A stretch of DNA of 18,028 nucleotides from Erysipelotrichaceae bacterium. GTDB lineage: Bacteria > Bacillota_I > Bacilli_A > RFN20 > CAG-826. Within the stretch, counting starts at the first letter, position 1. Each line of letters opens with the position of its first letter. The DNA lies in the NCBI GenBank assembly GCA_031271635.1, contig JAISVG010000093.1, positions 1 through 18,028 of the forward strand, read 5' to 3'. The position numbers and the translations under genes were made by a program. Under the pieces are notes generated by a model, which ran no database searches, had not been told where the DNA came from, and saw only the letters and a program-made list of their open reading frames with translations. Below are positions 1 to 7,254 of the stretch, one piece after another.

Positions 1-770
1 ATCTATTAACAATTGAAGTTTGGGATTTACTGTTATCAAGCTCTAATCCTCGTGATGGAATTGTAATTGATGTCACTATGAACGAAGAACCTCTAGAAAC
101 TTCATGGGTTTCAGTTAATTCTCTACTCAAAGAATTATCAGGTCTTAATGATATTAAGATTGCCGATGATGATGTTGCTCTTCCAATTGTAGGTATCTTC
201 ACCCCATATCTAGACTCCGGCCTCTTCCAAGTCCAACTAAATGGTAGTTGGAGTAGTCTCTTTGAAACTTTAAAGACTAGCGTTTTAGCTAATAATTGGG
301 ATTATTATGTTTCAGAAGGTAATGATGTTCTTTATACTCATCATGATAATGAACAAATATCTATTGAAATCTGGGATTTACAGTTATCGAGCAGTAATCC
401 TCGTGATGGAATTGTAATTGATGTCACCATTCCAGTTGTTTCTGAAAGCTGGACGACAGTTGTGTTCGAAGATTATTTCGGAGATTATATTGATACATCA
501 CTAATTCCTGAAGTAGTTGGAGGTAGTAGTTATACTTATATGGCGACATATAGCCCTTATGCAAGTCCCGCAATATTGGTAACAATAACTGGGATGAGTG
601 CCGAAGCAATTCAAGAAGCTTTCCTTGCCGCTGGTTATACTGATAATGGTTGGGATGAACTTTCGATCTTTGATGATTCTGGAACTGAAATTTGTTTCTA
701 TTTTGCCGATCCTGATGCTACTGTTGATCCTAATGCTCCTTCTATCAGTTTTTGGCTTTACCTTTACTAA
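1..770 (+). CDS. Repeat-containing protein of unknown function, 5' end outside the window
   Basis: The frame is open from position 3 to the TAA at 768-770, giving 255 residues with no start in the window. The first in-frame Met (78) lies inside a repeat unit and is not a credible start. The protein is built of units of about 112-117 residues. Each ends in a strand-rich segment: IEVWDLLLSSSNPRDGIVID at residues 4-23, the near-copy IEIWDLQLSSSNPRDGIVID at 121-140, and a diverged version ending in SISFWLYLY at the C-terminus. Units are acidic, rich in Trp, Tyr and Ser/Thr, with a single Cys in the visible part. I see no transmembrane segment or sortase signal here. A surface or secreted role is only an inference from composition and modular repeats. 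I do not recognise the family. A terminator follows. Confidence 0.8.
   Translation, partial: LLTIEVWDLLLSSSNPRDGIVIDVTMNEEPLETSWVSVNSLLKELSGLNDIKIADDDVALPIVGIFTPYLDSGLFQVQLNGSWSSLFETLKTSVLANNWDYYVSEGNDVLYTHHDNEQISIEIWDLQLSSSNPRDGIVIDVTIPVVSESWTTVVFEDYFGDYIDTSLIPEVVGGSSYTYMATYSPYASPAILVTITGMSAEAIQEAFLAAGYTDNGWDELSIFDDSGTEICFYFADPDATVDPNAPSISFWLYLY
15..80 (+). repeat. Copy 1 of a long direct repeat (period 351 bp) in the repeat protein gene
   Basis: This 66-bp stretch matches 366-431 with about 8 differences. The run 44-76 is identical to 395-427 (33 bp). The offset of 351 bp equals 117 codons, so the repeat keeps the frame and marks a recent duplication of one protein unit. Confidence 0.85.
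366..431 (+). repeat. Copy 2 of the same direct repeat
   Basis: Second copy, 351 bp after the first; see 15-80. The following unit (residues about 144-255) aligns only at protein level, so it is an older copy. Confidence 0.85.
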
Positions 771-792
771 GAATAAGTCATTTAGGATAATT

Positions 793-823
793 AAAGCCGC
801 TTTTAATTGAAGCGGCTTTTTTG
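793..823 (+). terminator. Rho-independent terminator of the repeat protein gene
   Basis: The stem AAAGCCGCTT (793-802) pairs perfectly with AAGCGGCTTT (810-819) across a 7-nt loop, followed by a T run to 822. It starts 22 nt after the stop codon and separates the repeat gene from the deaminase operon. Confidence 0.9.
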
Positions 824-848
824 TTGTATAATAACCGAAAGGAGAATT
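821..848 (+). promoter_or_regulatory. Probable -10 box and Shine-Dalgarno of the deaminase operon
   Basis: A perfect TATAAT lies at 827-832, directly after the terminator. No convincing -35 is visible at 16-18 bp, because that stretch overlaps the terminator stem. AAAGGAGA at 838-845 ends 3 nt before the ATG. Initiation would fall near 839, so the leader would be only about 10 nt. Confidence 0.5.
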
Positions 849-1295
849 ATGAATAAATATATGAAAATGGCAATAAATGAGGCCAAAAAGGGAATTTATG
901 CCCTTCATGGTGGTCCGTTTGGGGCTGTCATTGTAAAGGATAATAAAGTTATTGGTAAAGGTCATAACCAAGTCGTTAAAAAGAATGATCCAACATGTCA
1001 TGGCGAGATCATGGCCATTCATGCCGCCTGTAAAAAAATGAAGTCTTTTGATCTATCAGGAAGTGTTATTTATACCACTGGGGAACCTTGTCCAATGTGT
1101 CTTGGTGCTATTTTATGGGCCAACATCGAAAAGGTTTATTACGGCTGCAACATTGTTGATACGGAACGAATCGGCTTTCGCGACAAAGCTTTTTATGAAC
1201 TTGATAAAACCACCTTTTTAAAGGAATTAGACCGTAAAGAATGTCTTGAACTATACGAGATGTATCAGAAAATAAATGATAAAACTAATTATTAA
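849..1295 (+). CDS. guaD: Guanine deaminase-type nucleoside/nucleobase deaminase
   Basis: A 148-residue zinc-dependent cytidine-deaminase-fold enzyme, most likely converting guanine to xanthine and ammonia in the cytoplasm. The zinc site is visible: H51 and E53 in CHGEIMAI, C81 and C84 in EPCPMC. The motifs GGPFGAVIVKD (21-31), NDPT (46-49) and MCLGAILWANIEKVYYG resemble bacillar GuaD more than TadA, and the C-terminus is long and acidic. HGE replaces the usual HAE, which is tolerated in the superfamily. ATG 849 is chosen because AAAGGAGA precedes it; a frame extension to 807 would start inside the terminator. The permease gene starts 3 nt after the stop, which supports purine metabolism. TadA or another nucleoside deaminase remains possible. 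Confidence 0.75.
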   Translation: MNKYMKMAINEAKKGIYALHGGPFGAVIVKDNKVIGKGHNQVVKKNDPTCHGEIMAIHAACKKMKSFDLSGSVIYTTGEPCPMCLGAILWANIEKVYYGCNIVDTERIGFRDKAFYELDKTTFLKELDRKECLELYEMYQKINDKTNY

Positions 1296-1297
1296 TT

Positions 1298-2707
1298 ATG
1301 TTTAAAAAGCTGAAGGCATATTTGGCATCAAGATCTCCTGATAATCTCTACCGTATTAATGGAGCAGTTCCTTTTAAAACGGCAATTTTCTGCGGTCTAC
1401 AGCATATTTTAGCCATGTTCGTCGCAAATATTACTCCTATTATTATTGTTTTTGGAAATGCTTCAATTGGAGGCGACATCGAACTTGAAACTGCAATTAT
1501 TTCGGCAATTTTCGTTGCGGGAGTGGGAACGCTAATTCAACTATTCTCAATTTGGAGAATTGGTGCGCGACTTCCGATTGTAGTAGGAATTAGTTTCACA
1601 TTTGTAGGAGTTCTTTCAACAGTTGCAGTTCAATACGGTATTGGCACCATGATTGGCTCAACTTTAGTCGGAGGCGGAATCATCATGATTCTCGGATTTT
1701 TCGCGCAATACTGGCGTAAATTCGTTAAACCCATTGTTTTAGCAATTGTTATTCTCGCGATTGGTCTCTCGCTTATTCCAGTAGGAATCAAACAATTACT
1801 TGGAACTAATACTCTTTCTAACTTTGATATTGGAAGTACCTGGCCTTTCTTGGTTGTTGGTTTTATTACTTTAGTCTCTTACATCATCTTCGCCAATCTT
1901 TTTAAGAACTGGGTTAAAAATACCGCAATTATTCTCGCGATTGGAATTGGATATCTCGTTTCCCTAGTTTTCCACTTTAGTGGTGTGGCCACTTTCTTTG
2001 ATTTTACTACTCTAGAAGTCACTTCGGCTTTAGATGTTATTAATGTTCCAAGACTAATTGATTTTGGAATTCTTAGGTTCGATTTTGGCGCTATTGCAAT
2101 TACCACAATTATCTATATTGTCGCCGCAACTGAAGCCATGGGCGATGTCAGTGCTCTCACCCATATCTGTGAAAATCGTGAAGCTACTAATAAAGAAATA
2201 AGTGGTGCGATTGTTGGTGATGGCCTCATTAGTTCTTTATCAGCGATTTTTGGGGCGCTTCCAATTACCACTTTTTCGCAAAATGTTGGAGTGATTAAAG
2301 AGACCAAAATCTGCAACCGAATGACCATTTTCTTTGGGGCTTTATTCCTTCTCTTATTCTCCTTTTTCCCCATTCTTGCCAAAGTTATTATTACTATTCC
2401 CGAGCCAGTATTGGGTGGTTGCATGATTATTCTTTTTACTTCAATCGTCATTGCTGGACTGGAAATGATTGCAAAACTCGGCTTTTCTAAAAAGAATAGT
2501 CTAATTCTATGTCTTGCTTTAGGGATTGGATATGGCTTATCGCTTCTTAGTCTTGATACCAATATTGCGGTTTTCTTTAATAGTCTTGGCTATGTAGGAA
2601 TCATTATTTCTAATCCAGTACCCACGATGTTTTTAATTAGTCTTGTTCTCTCTTTAGTGATTAAAGAAACACCACCAGTAGCCCCAGTTGAAGCATCCCT
2701 TTCATGA
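1298..2707 (+). CDS. NCS2-family xanthine/uracil-type permease
   Basis: A 469-residue, strongly hydrophobic integral membrane protein with about a dozen or more helices, probably a proton-coupled importer of a purine or pyrimidine base. Family marks are GLQHILAMF (33-41) in the first helix, the acidic residue E279 in ATEAMGD in the substrate-site region, and the NCS2 signature Q328-N-V-G with the following ETK. The N-terminal part (residues 31-50) resembles xanthine and uric acid transporters, and the partner deaminase makes xanthine, so a purine substrate is likely but inferred. There is no strong Shine-Dalgarno; translation is probably coupled to the deaminase gene 3 nt upstream. Its TGA overlaps the ATG of the polymerase gene (ATGA). 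Confidence 0.9.
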   Translation: MFKKLKAYLASRSPDNLYRINGAVPFKTAIFCGLQHILAMFVANITPIIIVFGNASIGGDIELETAIISAIFVAGVGTLIQLFSIWRIGARLPIVVGISFTFVGVLSTVAVQYGIGTMIGSTLVGGGIIMILGFFAQYWRKFVKPIVLAIVILAIGLSLIPVGIKQLLGTNTLSNFDIGSTWPFLVVGFITLVSYIIFANLFKNWVKNTAIILAIGIGYLVSLVFHFSGVATFFDFTTLEVTSALDVINVPRLIDFGILRFDFGAIAITTIIYIVAATEAMGDVSALTHICENREATNKEISGAIVGDGLISSLSAIFGALPITTFSQNVGVIKETKICNRMTIFFGALFLLLFSFFPILAKVIITIPEPVLGGCMIILFTSIVIAGLEMIAKLGFSKKNSLILCLALGIGYGLSLLSLDTNIAVFFNSLGYVGIIISNPVPTMFLISLVLSLVIKETPPVAPVEASLS

Positions 2708-3966
2708 TAAAGGAACGTACTTATCTTTGCATTGATTTGAAGTCTTTTTTCGCGTCAGTAGAAGCGGTGGAGCGGAACCTTGATCCAATGACAAGCAATC
2801 TTATTGTTGCTGATCCTGATCGCGGCTCAGGAGCCATTTGTCTTGCCGTTACTCCGGCAATGAGAAAGTTAGGGGTTCATAATCGCTGTCGTGTTTTTGA
2901 AATTCCAAAACACATCAATTATCTTATTGCTAAACCAAGAATGAGTCTTTATATCCAAAAGTCTTGCGATATTTATTCGCTATATCTTAAATACTTTTCT
3001 AAAGATGACATTCATGTTTATTCAATTGACGAATCGTTTATTGATGTGACCGATTATTTAGAACTCTATCATCTTGACGGAGTTTTAGTGGCGCGAAAAC
3101 TAGTTAATGAGATTTATCAAGAGCTAGGACTTACTGCTACTGCAGGAATCGGAACGAATCTCTTTTTAGCTAAAGTAGCCTTAGGGATTATTTCCAAGCA
3201 TCACCCTGAAGGAATTGCTTTTTTAGATGAAACAGCTTTTAAAGAACAACTCTGGCATCATCAACCTCTAAGCGACTTTTGGATGATTGGAAGCGGGATT
3301 ATGAAACGTCTTCATAAACATCAAGCAAAAACTCTTTATGAAGTTACTAAACTGGATCCATTAATTCTTAAAAAGGAATTCGGAATCAACTATGAAATCT
3401 TACTTGATCATGCCTGGGGTAAAGAACCAACCACCATGAGCGAGATTAAACATTATAAATCGCAAGAAAAAAGCATTTCTAACGGACAAATTCTTTTTGA
3501 ACCTTATTCATATGAAGCCGCGAAACTAATCATTTCCGAAATGGTTGATCTGCTCTCATTAGAATTAGTCGATAAACATTTAGTAGCCGGGGTCATTGGT
3601 CTAGGAATTGGCTATTTTAAAAATGAAATCAAATGGACTGGAGGCTCCATGAAACTTGATAATCAAACCAATGTTTTTTCTTTACTAAATCAAGCTTTCA
3701 TTGAACTCTATGAAAGAACCACTAATAAAGAGTACCAAATCAAACAAATCATGGTTAATTTAGGAGCACTCCAAGATGAAGCAAAAGAAACTCTTGATAT
3801 TTTCTCTGATTACGAAGCTGTCGATAAAGAACGACAAGTAGAAAGGGCAATTAACGATATTAAGCTACGTTACGGAAAGAATGTCATCACCCGCGGCATC
3901 AGCGGCCATCAAAAAGGAACACAAAAAGCACGTAATAAACTAATCGGAGGTCATAATGCCAAATAA
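2704..3966 (+). CDS. Y-family translesion DNA polymerase (UmuC/UvrX-like)
   Basis: A 420-residue error-prone polymerase expected to copy past damaged bases. Catalytic carboxylates are D11 in CIDLKSFFASVE and D109-E110 in VYSIDESFIDV. F15/F16 sit at the steric-gate position. A helix-hairpin-helix-like segment (about 190-215, with GSGIMKRL) follows the palm, and the C-terminal half corresponds to the little-finger domain. LKSFF instead of the DinB-like MDAFF, together with the YolD-type gene that overlaps its 3' end, points to the UvrX/YqjW group of Bacilli rather than DinB. It looks intact. It is translationally coupled to the permease by an ATGA overlap, an uncommon partner. I saw no obvious LexA-type box immediately upstream of the operon. 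Confidence 0.9.
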   Translation: MIKERTYLCIDLKSFFASVEAVERNLDPMTSNLIVADPDRGSGAICLAVTPAMRKLGVHNRCRVFEIPKHINYLIAKPRMSLYIQKSCDIYSLYLKYFSKDDIHVYSIDESFIDVTDYLELYHLDGVLVARKLVNEIYQELGLTATAGIGTNLFLAKVALGIISKHHPEGIAFLDETAFKEQLWHHQPLSDFWMIGSGIMKRLHKHQAKTLYEVTKLDPLILKKEFGINYEILLDHAWGKEPTTMSEIKHYKSQEKSISNGQILFEPYSYEAAKLIISEMVDLLSLELVDKHLVAGVIGLGIGYFKNEIKWTGGSMKLDNQTNVFSLLNQAFIELYERTTNKEYQIKQIMVNLGALQDEAKETLDIFSDYEAVDKERQVERAINDIKLRYGKNVITRGISGHQKGTQKARNKLIGGHNAK

Positions 3967-4282
3967 TAAATTAGATCGGGCAAAGATTTTTTTACCTTTT
4001 GATTCGTTACGAGGCTTTCGCCAAGCCCTCAAGGAACGGGAACGTATTGTTTCACCCCAAATTGAACTGGCTGAAGACTATGTAAGTCTTCTTCAAGAAA
4101 CATTTCAAAAATTAAGGCCCGGTCTTTTAGTGACGGTGATTTATTATGACCAAAATGATTATGTTAAAATCCATGGCGTCATTAGCGAAATCTCAATTCC
4201 TCAAAAGACAATCACCATCGCAAAAACCAAGCTTGACCTTAAGACAATTTACGACCTTAAAATCCTAAACGAGGAATTCTAG
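3956..4282 (+). CDS. YolD-like protein, partner of the Y-family polymerase
   Basis: A small 108-residue protein. Its N-terminus (LDRAKIFLPFDSLRGF, residues 6-21) fits the RxKxxxxPFDxLxGF pattern of the YolD-like family. The C-terminal half, KIHGVISEISIPQKTITI followed by LKTIYDLKIL, is the usual small beta domain. In Bacillus, YolD-type proteins are encoded beside UvrX-type polymerases; their exact role is unsettled and is thought to be accessory to the polymerase. GGAGG at 3946-3950 is a strong Shine-Dalgarno 5 nt before the ATG, and the gene overlaps the polymerase stop by 11 nt. No clear terminator follows. Confidence 0.8.
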   Translation: MPNNKLDRAKIFLPFDSLRGFRQALKERERIVSPQIELAEDYVSLLQETFQKLRPGLLVTVIYYDQNDYVKIHGVISEISIPQKTITIAKTKLDLKTIYDLKILNEEF

Positions 4283-4420
4283 GAACTAATCAACAAGAAA
4301 ACGAAAGAAGCGGGAATTGCAAGAAAAAGCAAAATCAAATTTCTTTTAAAGCAAAAAACCCCAAAAAGGCTTTAAAACGCCTGATACCCCTAGAAAAAAC
4401 ACGTATATTTATTAAAAATG

Positions 4421-4470
4421 TTGCAATTTTATATTTATTCCTTAAAATAATACTTAGTTAGGGGGTTTTT
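4421..4470 (+). promoter_or_regulatory. Promoter and Shine-Dalgarno of the Cys-cluster membrane protein
   Basis: TTGCAA (4421-4426), a 16-bp spacer and TAAAAT (4443-4448) make a plausible sigma-A promoter, with initiation expected near 4455. TTAGGGGG (4458-4465) is a G-rich Shine-Dalgarno ending 5 nt before the ATG. The rest of the 188-nt gap (4283-4420) is A-rich with no gene or clear terminator seen. Confidence 0.55.
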
Positions 4471-5715
4471 ATGAAAAGCGAAAAAACTAAACATGGCTCC
4501 AAAGTATTTGGTAGCGGAATCATCACCATCATCCTAGTCTTAATTTACGTAATTTTGGGAATAGCCTTAGTTGCGACTCACACTAGTTATCAACCAAATG
4601 TTCTTGTACCACACGTTTATGACAGCATTTCCCATATCTCTCATTTCTTTGCACAAATTCCATTAGTATTTGACTTTGGTGGTCGTACTAATGTTGGTCA
4701 ATTTGGCGCTGAAATGCACATTGTTTGGGACATCATAATTATTGGAGTTCTTGTTTTAGGAATTATCTTACTTGTACTATGGATCATTTCTTTAGTAAAA
4801 GGCAAGACCCATACTTGGAAATTAATTCCACTTTATATCTTAGTATTCCTCTTTGTCCTTATTGCCTTAGTCAATTATGAAATGATTGGACTTGATATTG
4901 CAGGTTCTGGTGACCAAGTGCTTCGTATCATGCAATTAATACTCTTAGCCATCATCATCATTTCAATGGCCTTCTTAACCATCCATGTCTTCATTGATGA
5001 ACCAGTCGAAGAAGAAAAGAAAATCGAGAGCGACACTGGCTGTTTATGCCATGTCTGTACCGTTCCCGATTGTAAATGTCGCGATGGACAGTGTTCTAGC
5101 ACTGATGAAACCACAGTCACTACTACCACGACAACTAAAACGAATGAAGATAGTTTAGTGAAACATTATGGCACCACCGTTAATAATACTGATGTTGAGG
5201 AAGAAGAAGTTGTAACTGAAGTAGTTGAAACGGCCGCCGCGCCACATGCAGTCATCATGCGAGTTCCGTTCTTAGTTCGTTTATATGATCTTTCCGACCG
5301 ACGTCTCCAAGATATCTATACCGAAATCAAAAACGAAATTCTTAGTTATGATGGAATTAAATCACGAATTTCAAAGTCTGGCGATACCTTTAGAGCCCAT
5401 ACCAAAGCCTACGTTAAGATTGTTGTTGCCGGTAAGGCCTTAAAACTATACATGGCACTTAGTCCCGATGATTATGATGAAAGCACCATTCCTGTTGGTG
5501 ATGCTGGCAATAAGAAACTTTATAAAGACATTCCCCTTGTCTTTAAAGTTAAATCTAAATTATCAATAAAACGCGCTAAAGAGTTGATTGCTAATGTCAT
5601 GGACACCGACCTTGTTCCTCAAGGTGAAGTCTTAGATATTGATTGGATTAGTGAATCACGACCAATTGCCGATGAACAACGACGTGTCTTCCGCAAAAAA
5701 TATCAATTAGATTAA
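4471..5715 (+). CDS. Four-helix membrane protein with a six-cysteine cluster and an uncharacterised cytoplasmic domain
   Basis: 414 residues. Four predicted transmembrane helices lie at about 17-37, 87-109, 117-137 and 151-174, with an outside loop of about 50 residues between helices 1 and 2. The Lys-rich N-terminus suggests that both ends face the cytoplasm. A metal-site-like cluster follows: C191, C193, H194, C196, C201, C203, C208. Next come a Thr-rich stretch (212-225) and an acidic linker (241-253), then a compact mixed alpha/beta domain (about 260-385) with LQDIYTEIKNEILSYDGIKS, VKIVVAGKALKLYMAL, YKDIPLVFKVKSK and RAKELIANVMD. I associate this last domain, from memory only, with uncharacterised proteins of low-GC Firmicutes and RF39-type genomes. 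No function is assigned. It has its own promoter and terminator. Confidence 0.85.
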   Translation: MKSEKTKHGSKVFGSGIITIILVLIYVILGIALVATHTSYQPNVLVPHVYDSISHISHFFAQIPLVFDFGGRTNVGQFGAEMHIVWDIIIIGVLVLGIILLVLWIISLVKGKTHTWKLIPLYILVFLFVLIALVNYEMIGLDIAGSGDQVLRIMQLILLAIIIISMAFLTIHVFIDEPVEEEKKIESDTGCLCHVCTVPDCKCRDGQCSSTDETTVTTTTTTKTNEDSLVKHYGTTVNNTDVEEEEVVTEVVETAAAPHAVIMRVPFLVRLYDLSDRRLQDIYTEIKNEILSYDGIKSRISKSGDTFRAHTKAYVKIVVAGKALKLYMALSPDDYDESTIPVGDAGNKKLYKDIPLVFKVKSKLSIKRAKELIANVMDTDLVPQGEVLDIDWISESRPIADEQRRVFRKKYQLD

Positions 5716-5723
5716 TTAAATTA

Positions 5724-5749
5724 GAGGCAGGGAAACCTGCCTCATTTTT
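5724..5749 (+). terminator. Rho-independent terminator after the membrane protein gene
   Basis: GAGGCAGG (5724-5731) pairs perfectly with CCTGCCTC (5736-5743) around a GAAA tetraloop (GNRA type), followed by A and five T. It starts 8 nt after the stop codon. Confidence 0.95.
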
Positions 5750-5757
5750 ATCTAAAG

Positions 5758-5780
5758 TATGATAGAATCTTATTAAGAGG
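5758..5780 (+). promoter_or_regulatory. Extended -10 promoter and Shine-Dalgarno of pyrH-frr
   Basis: TATGATAGAAT (5758-5768) is an extended -10 element: TG at 5760-5761, one base, then TAGAAT at 5763-5768. No good -35 is seen, as is common for extended -10 promoters. Initiation near 5775 would leave a leader of about 12 nt containing AAGAGG (5775-5780). The same 11-mer with one change occurs before the trpF-like gene. Confidence 0.6.
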
Positions 5781-5787
5781 TAAAAAC

Positions 5788-6504
5788 ATGAAATATAAAC
5801 GCGTACTCATCAAAATCAGCGGCGAAGCCCTTAAAGATGATAAAAATGAATTAATCCTATCTCACGAGAAACTTGTTGATATGGCCCGAATTATTAATGA
5901 CTACCATCATCAGGGTCTTGAGGTTTCACTTGTCGTTGGAGCAGGAAACATTTGGCGCGGTAAACTCTCTCGAGCTATTAACATTGATCAGGCAACTGGA
6001 GATTATATGGGAATGATCTCAACCCTAATTAATGCTTTAGCCCTTCAATCCGCCCTCCAGAAACTAGGACTTTCATCAAGAGTCATGTCATCCGTTGAAA
6101 TTCGTGCGGTCGCTGAACCATACATTAGACGTAAGGCCATTCATCACTTAGAGGAAGGAAGAATCGTCATCTTTGCTGGTGGTACTGGAAACCCCTATTT
6201 TACCACTGATACGACCGCGAGTCTTCGCGCGATGGAAATCGAAGCCGAAGCTATTCTCGTCGGGAAAAACGGTGTTGACGGCGCGTATACATGCGATCCT
6301 AATAAATCTAAAGACGCGACCCTCATTGCCACTACCTCATATCGTGAAATTCTTGAAAAACAGCTTGAAGTAATGGATTTAACCGCAATTTCACTCTTAG
6401 TTAATTCCAATATTACCATGCATATCTTTAACATGAATGATATTGAGAACTTTAACCGCATTATCTGTGGTGAAAAGATTGGCACCGTTATTAGAAAGGA
6501 GTAA
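5788..6504 (+). CDS. pyrH: UMP kinase
   Basis: A 238-residue bacterial hexameric UMP kinase of the amino-acid-kinase fold; it phosphorylates UMP to UDP with ATP, the entry to UTP and CTP synthesis. Visible motifs are KISGEAL (9-15), the phosphate loop GAGNIWRG (51-58), the UMP-binding region GGTGNPYFTTDT (131-142) and GVDGAYTCDP (162-171). The length is normal and the start follows an AAGAGG. frr follows after 2 nt. This is the conserved bacterial pyrH-frr pair, here without rpsB-tsf directly upstream; a terminator and a promoter separate it from the preceding gene. Confidence 0.97.
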   Translation: MKYKRVLIKISGEALKDDKNELILSHEKLVDMARIINDYHHQGLEVSLVVGAGNIWRGKLSRAINIDQATGDYMGMISTLINALALQSALQKLGLSSRVMSSVEIRAVAEPYIRRKAIHHLEEGRIVIFAGGTGNPYFTTDTTASLRAMEIEAEAILVGKNGVDGAYTCDPNKSKDATLIATTSYREILEKQLEVMDLTAISLLVNSNITMHIFNMNDIENFNRIICGEKIGTVIRKE

Positions 6505-6506
6505 TT

Positions 6507-7052
6507 ATGGATGATATTGCATTAGAATTAAAAGAAAAAGGCAAACGAACCATTGAGGTTCTAAAATCAAATTTTGCTACCATTAGAACTGGACGTGCGA
6601 ATGCCGCGATTTTAGATCGGGTTGAATGTGATTATTATGGCGATAAAATGCCCATTAAAGACATTTGTTCGATTAACGCTCCTGAACCGAGAATGCTCGT
6701 CATTAAACCATACGACGCTCAGGATGTAAAGACCATTGTTGCTGCCATTAATGCCAGCGATATCGGCATTAATCCGATTGTTGATTCAAATACAATTCGC
6801 CTTGCAATTCCAGCCTTAAACGAAGAAAGAAGACGCGAATTAGTAAAAACCGCAAAGCGTTATAGTGAAGATAGTAAGGTCGCAATTCGTAACCTAAGAC
6901 GCGACTATATTGACCTGATTAAAAGCGACGAAACCATCAGCGAGAATCTTGAAAAAGTAATCCTTGAAGATATTCAAAAGGCAGTTGATAGTCTCATGAA
7001 GGATATTGATAACCTCACTCAAGAAAAAGAAAAAGAAATCATGTCGGTATAA
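6507..7052 (+). CDS. frr: Ribosome recycling factor
   Basis: A 181-residue RRF, which with EF-G splits the post-termination ribosome. The start motif FATIRTGRANAAIL (23-36) and the long C-terminal arm of the three-helix bundle (ERRRELVKTAKRYSEDSKVA followed by IRNLRRD, about 106-132) are typical. The length is within the usual range of about 185. AAGGAG at 6496-6501 lies in the last pyrH codons and ends 5 nt before the ATG, so it is co-translated with pyrH. No convincing terminator follows; the rpsD promoter starts 26 nt downstream. Confidence 0.97.
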   Translation: MDDIALELKEKGKRTIEVLKSNFATIRTGRANAAILDRVECDYYGDKMPIKDICSINAPEPRMLVIKPYDAQDVKTIVAAINASDIGINPIVDSNTIRLAIPALNEERRRELVKTAKRYSEDSKVAIRNLRRDYIDLIKSDETISENLEKVILEDIQKAVDSLMKDIDNLTQEKEKEIMSV

Positions 7053-7077
7053 AAACGCTCGATTCAAGAGTTTATAA

Positions 7078-7106
7078 TTGACAAAACTATCTTTTTATAT
7101 TAATAT
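7078..7106 (+). promoter_or_regulatory. Strong sigma-A promoter of rpsD
   Basis: A perfect TTGACA (7078-7083), a 17-bp spacer and TAATAT (7101-7106, five of six). This is the best promoter in the window, as expected for a ribosomal protein gene. Initiation is expected near 7113. Confidence 0.85.
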
Positions 7107-7112
7107 AAAAAA

Positions 7113-7254
7113 GCGCATTTAAGCGGGTAATTATTGAAAAGCGTTATTAAAGCCAATTGGGCGATTAAAAAGTAACCAGAGCTTAATGGTGAAATTATCT
7201 AAGAATTAATAACCACTCAAGAAACTACAGGCTCCTCGCGCTAAAAGGAGAAAC
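7113..7254 (+). promoter_or_regulatory. Structured rpsD 5' leader, candidate S4 autoregulatory element
   Basis: The leader is about 142 nt. Two helices share the same bases. In one, GAGCTT (7179-7184) pairs with AGGCTC (7229-7234), enclosing a small TGGT/ACCA helix (7187-7190 with 7212-7215). In the other, CTCCT (7232-7236) pairs with the Shine-Dalgarno AGGAG (7246-7250). Both cannot form at once, so the first would free and the second would hide the ribosome site. Small hairpins also occur upstream (CGC/GCG at 7114-7125; GCC/GGC at 7152-7162). Known: Bacillus rpsD is repressed by S4 binding its own leader. Inferred: this leader does the same job. I did not match it base by base to the known S4 leader. 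Confidence 0.6.

Noticed and set aside
78..80. ATG as start of the first gene
   Set aside because: The frame stays open to the window edge and upstream residues are a near copy of residues 121-140, so this Met is internal.
807..848. Longer deaminase start at 807
   Set aside because: It would begin inside the upstream terminator and add 14 residues with no homology; ATG 849 has a good Shine-Dalgarno.
4340..4375. Terminator-like hairpin (AGGC/GCCT) after the YolD-like gene
   Set aside because: The stem is only 4 bp, has no T run on the plus strand, and no minus-strand gene leads into it.
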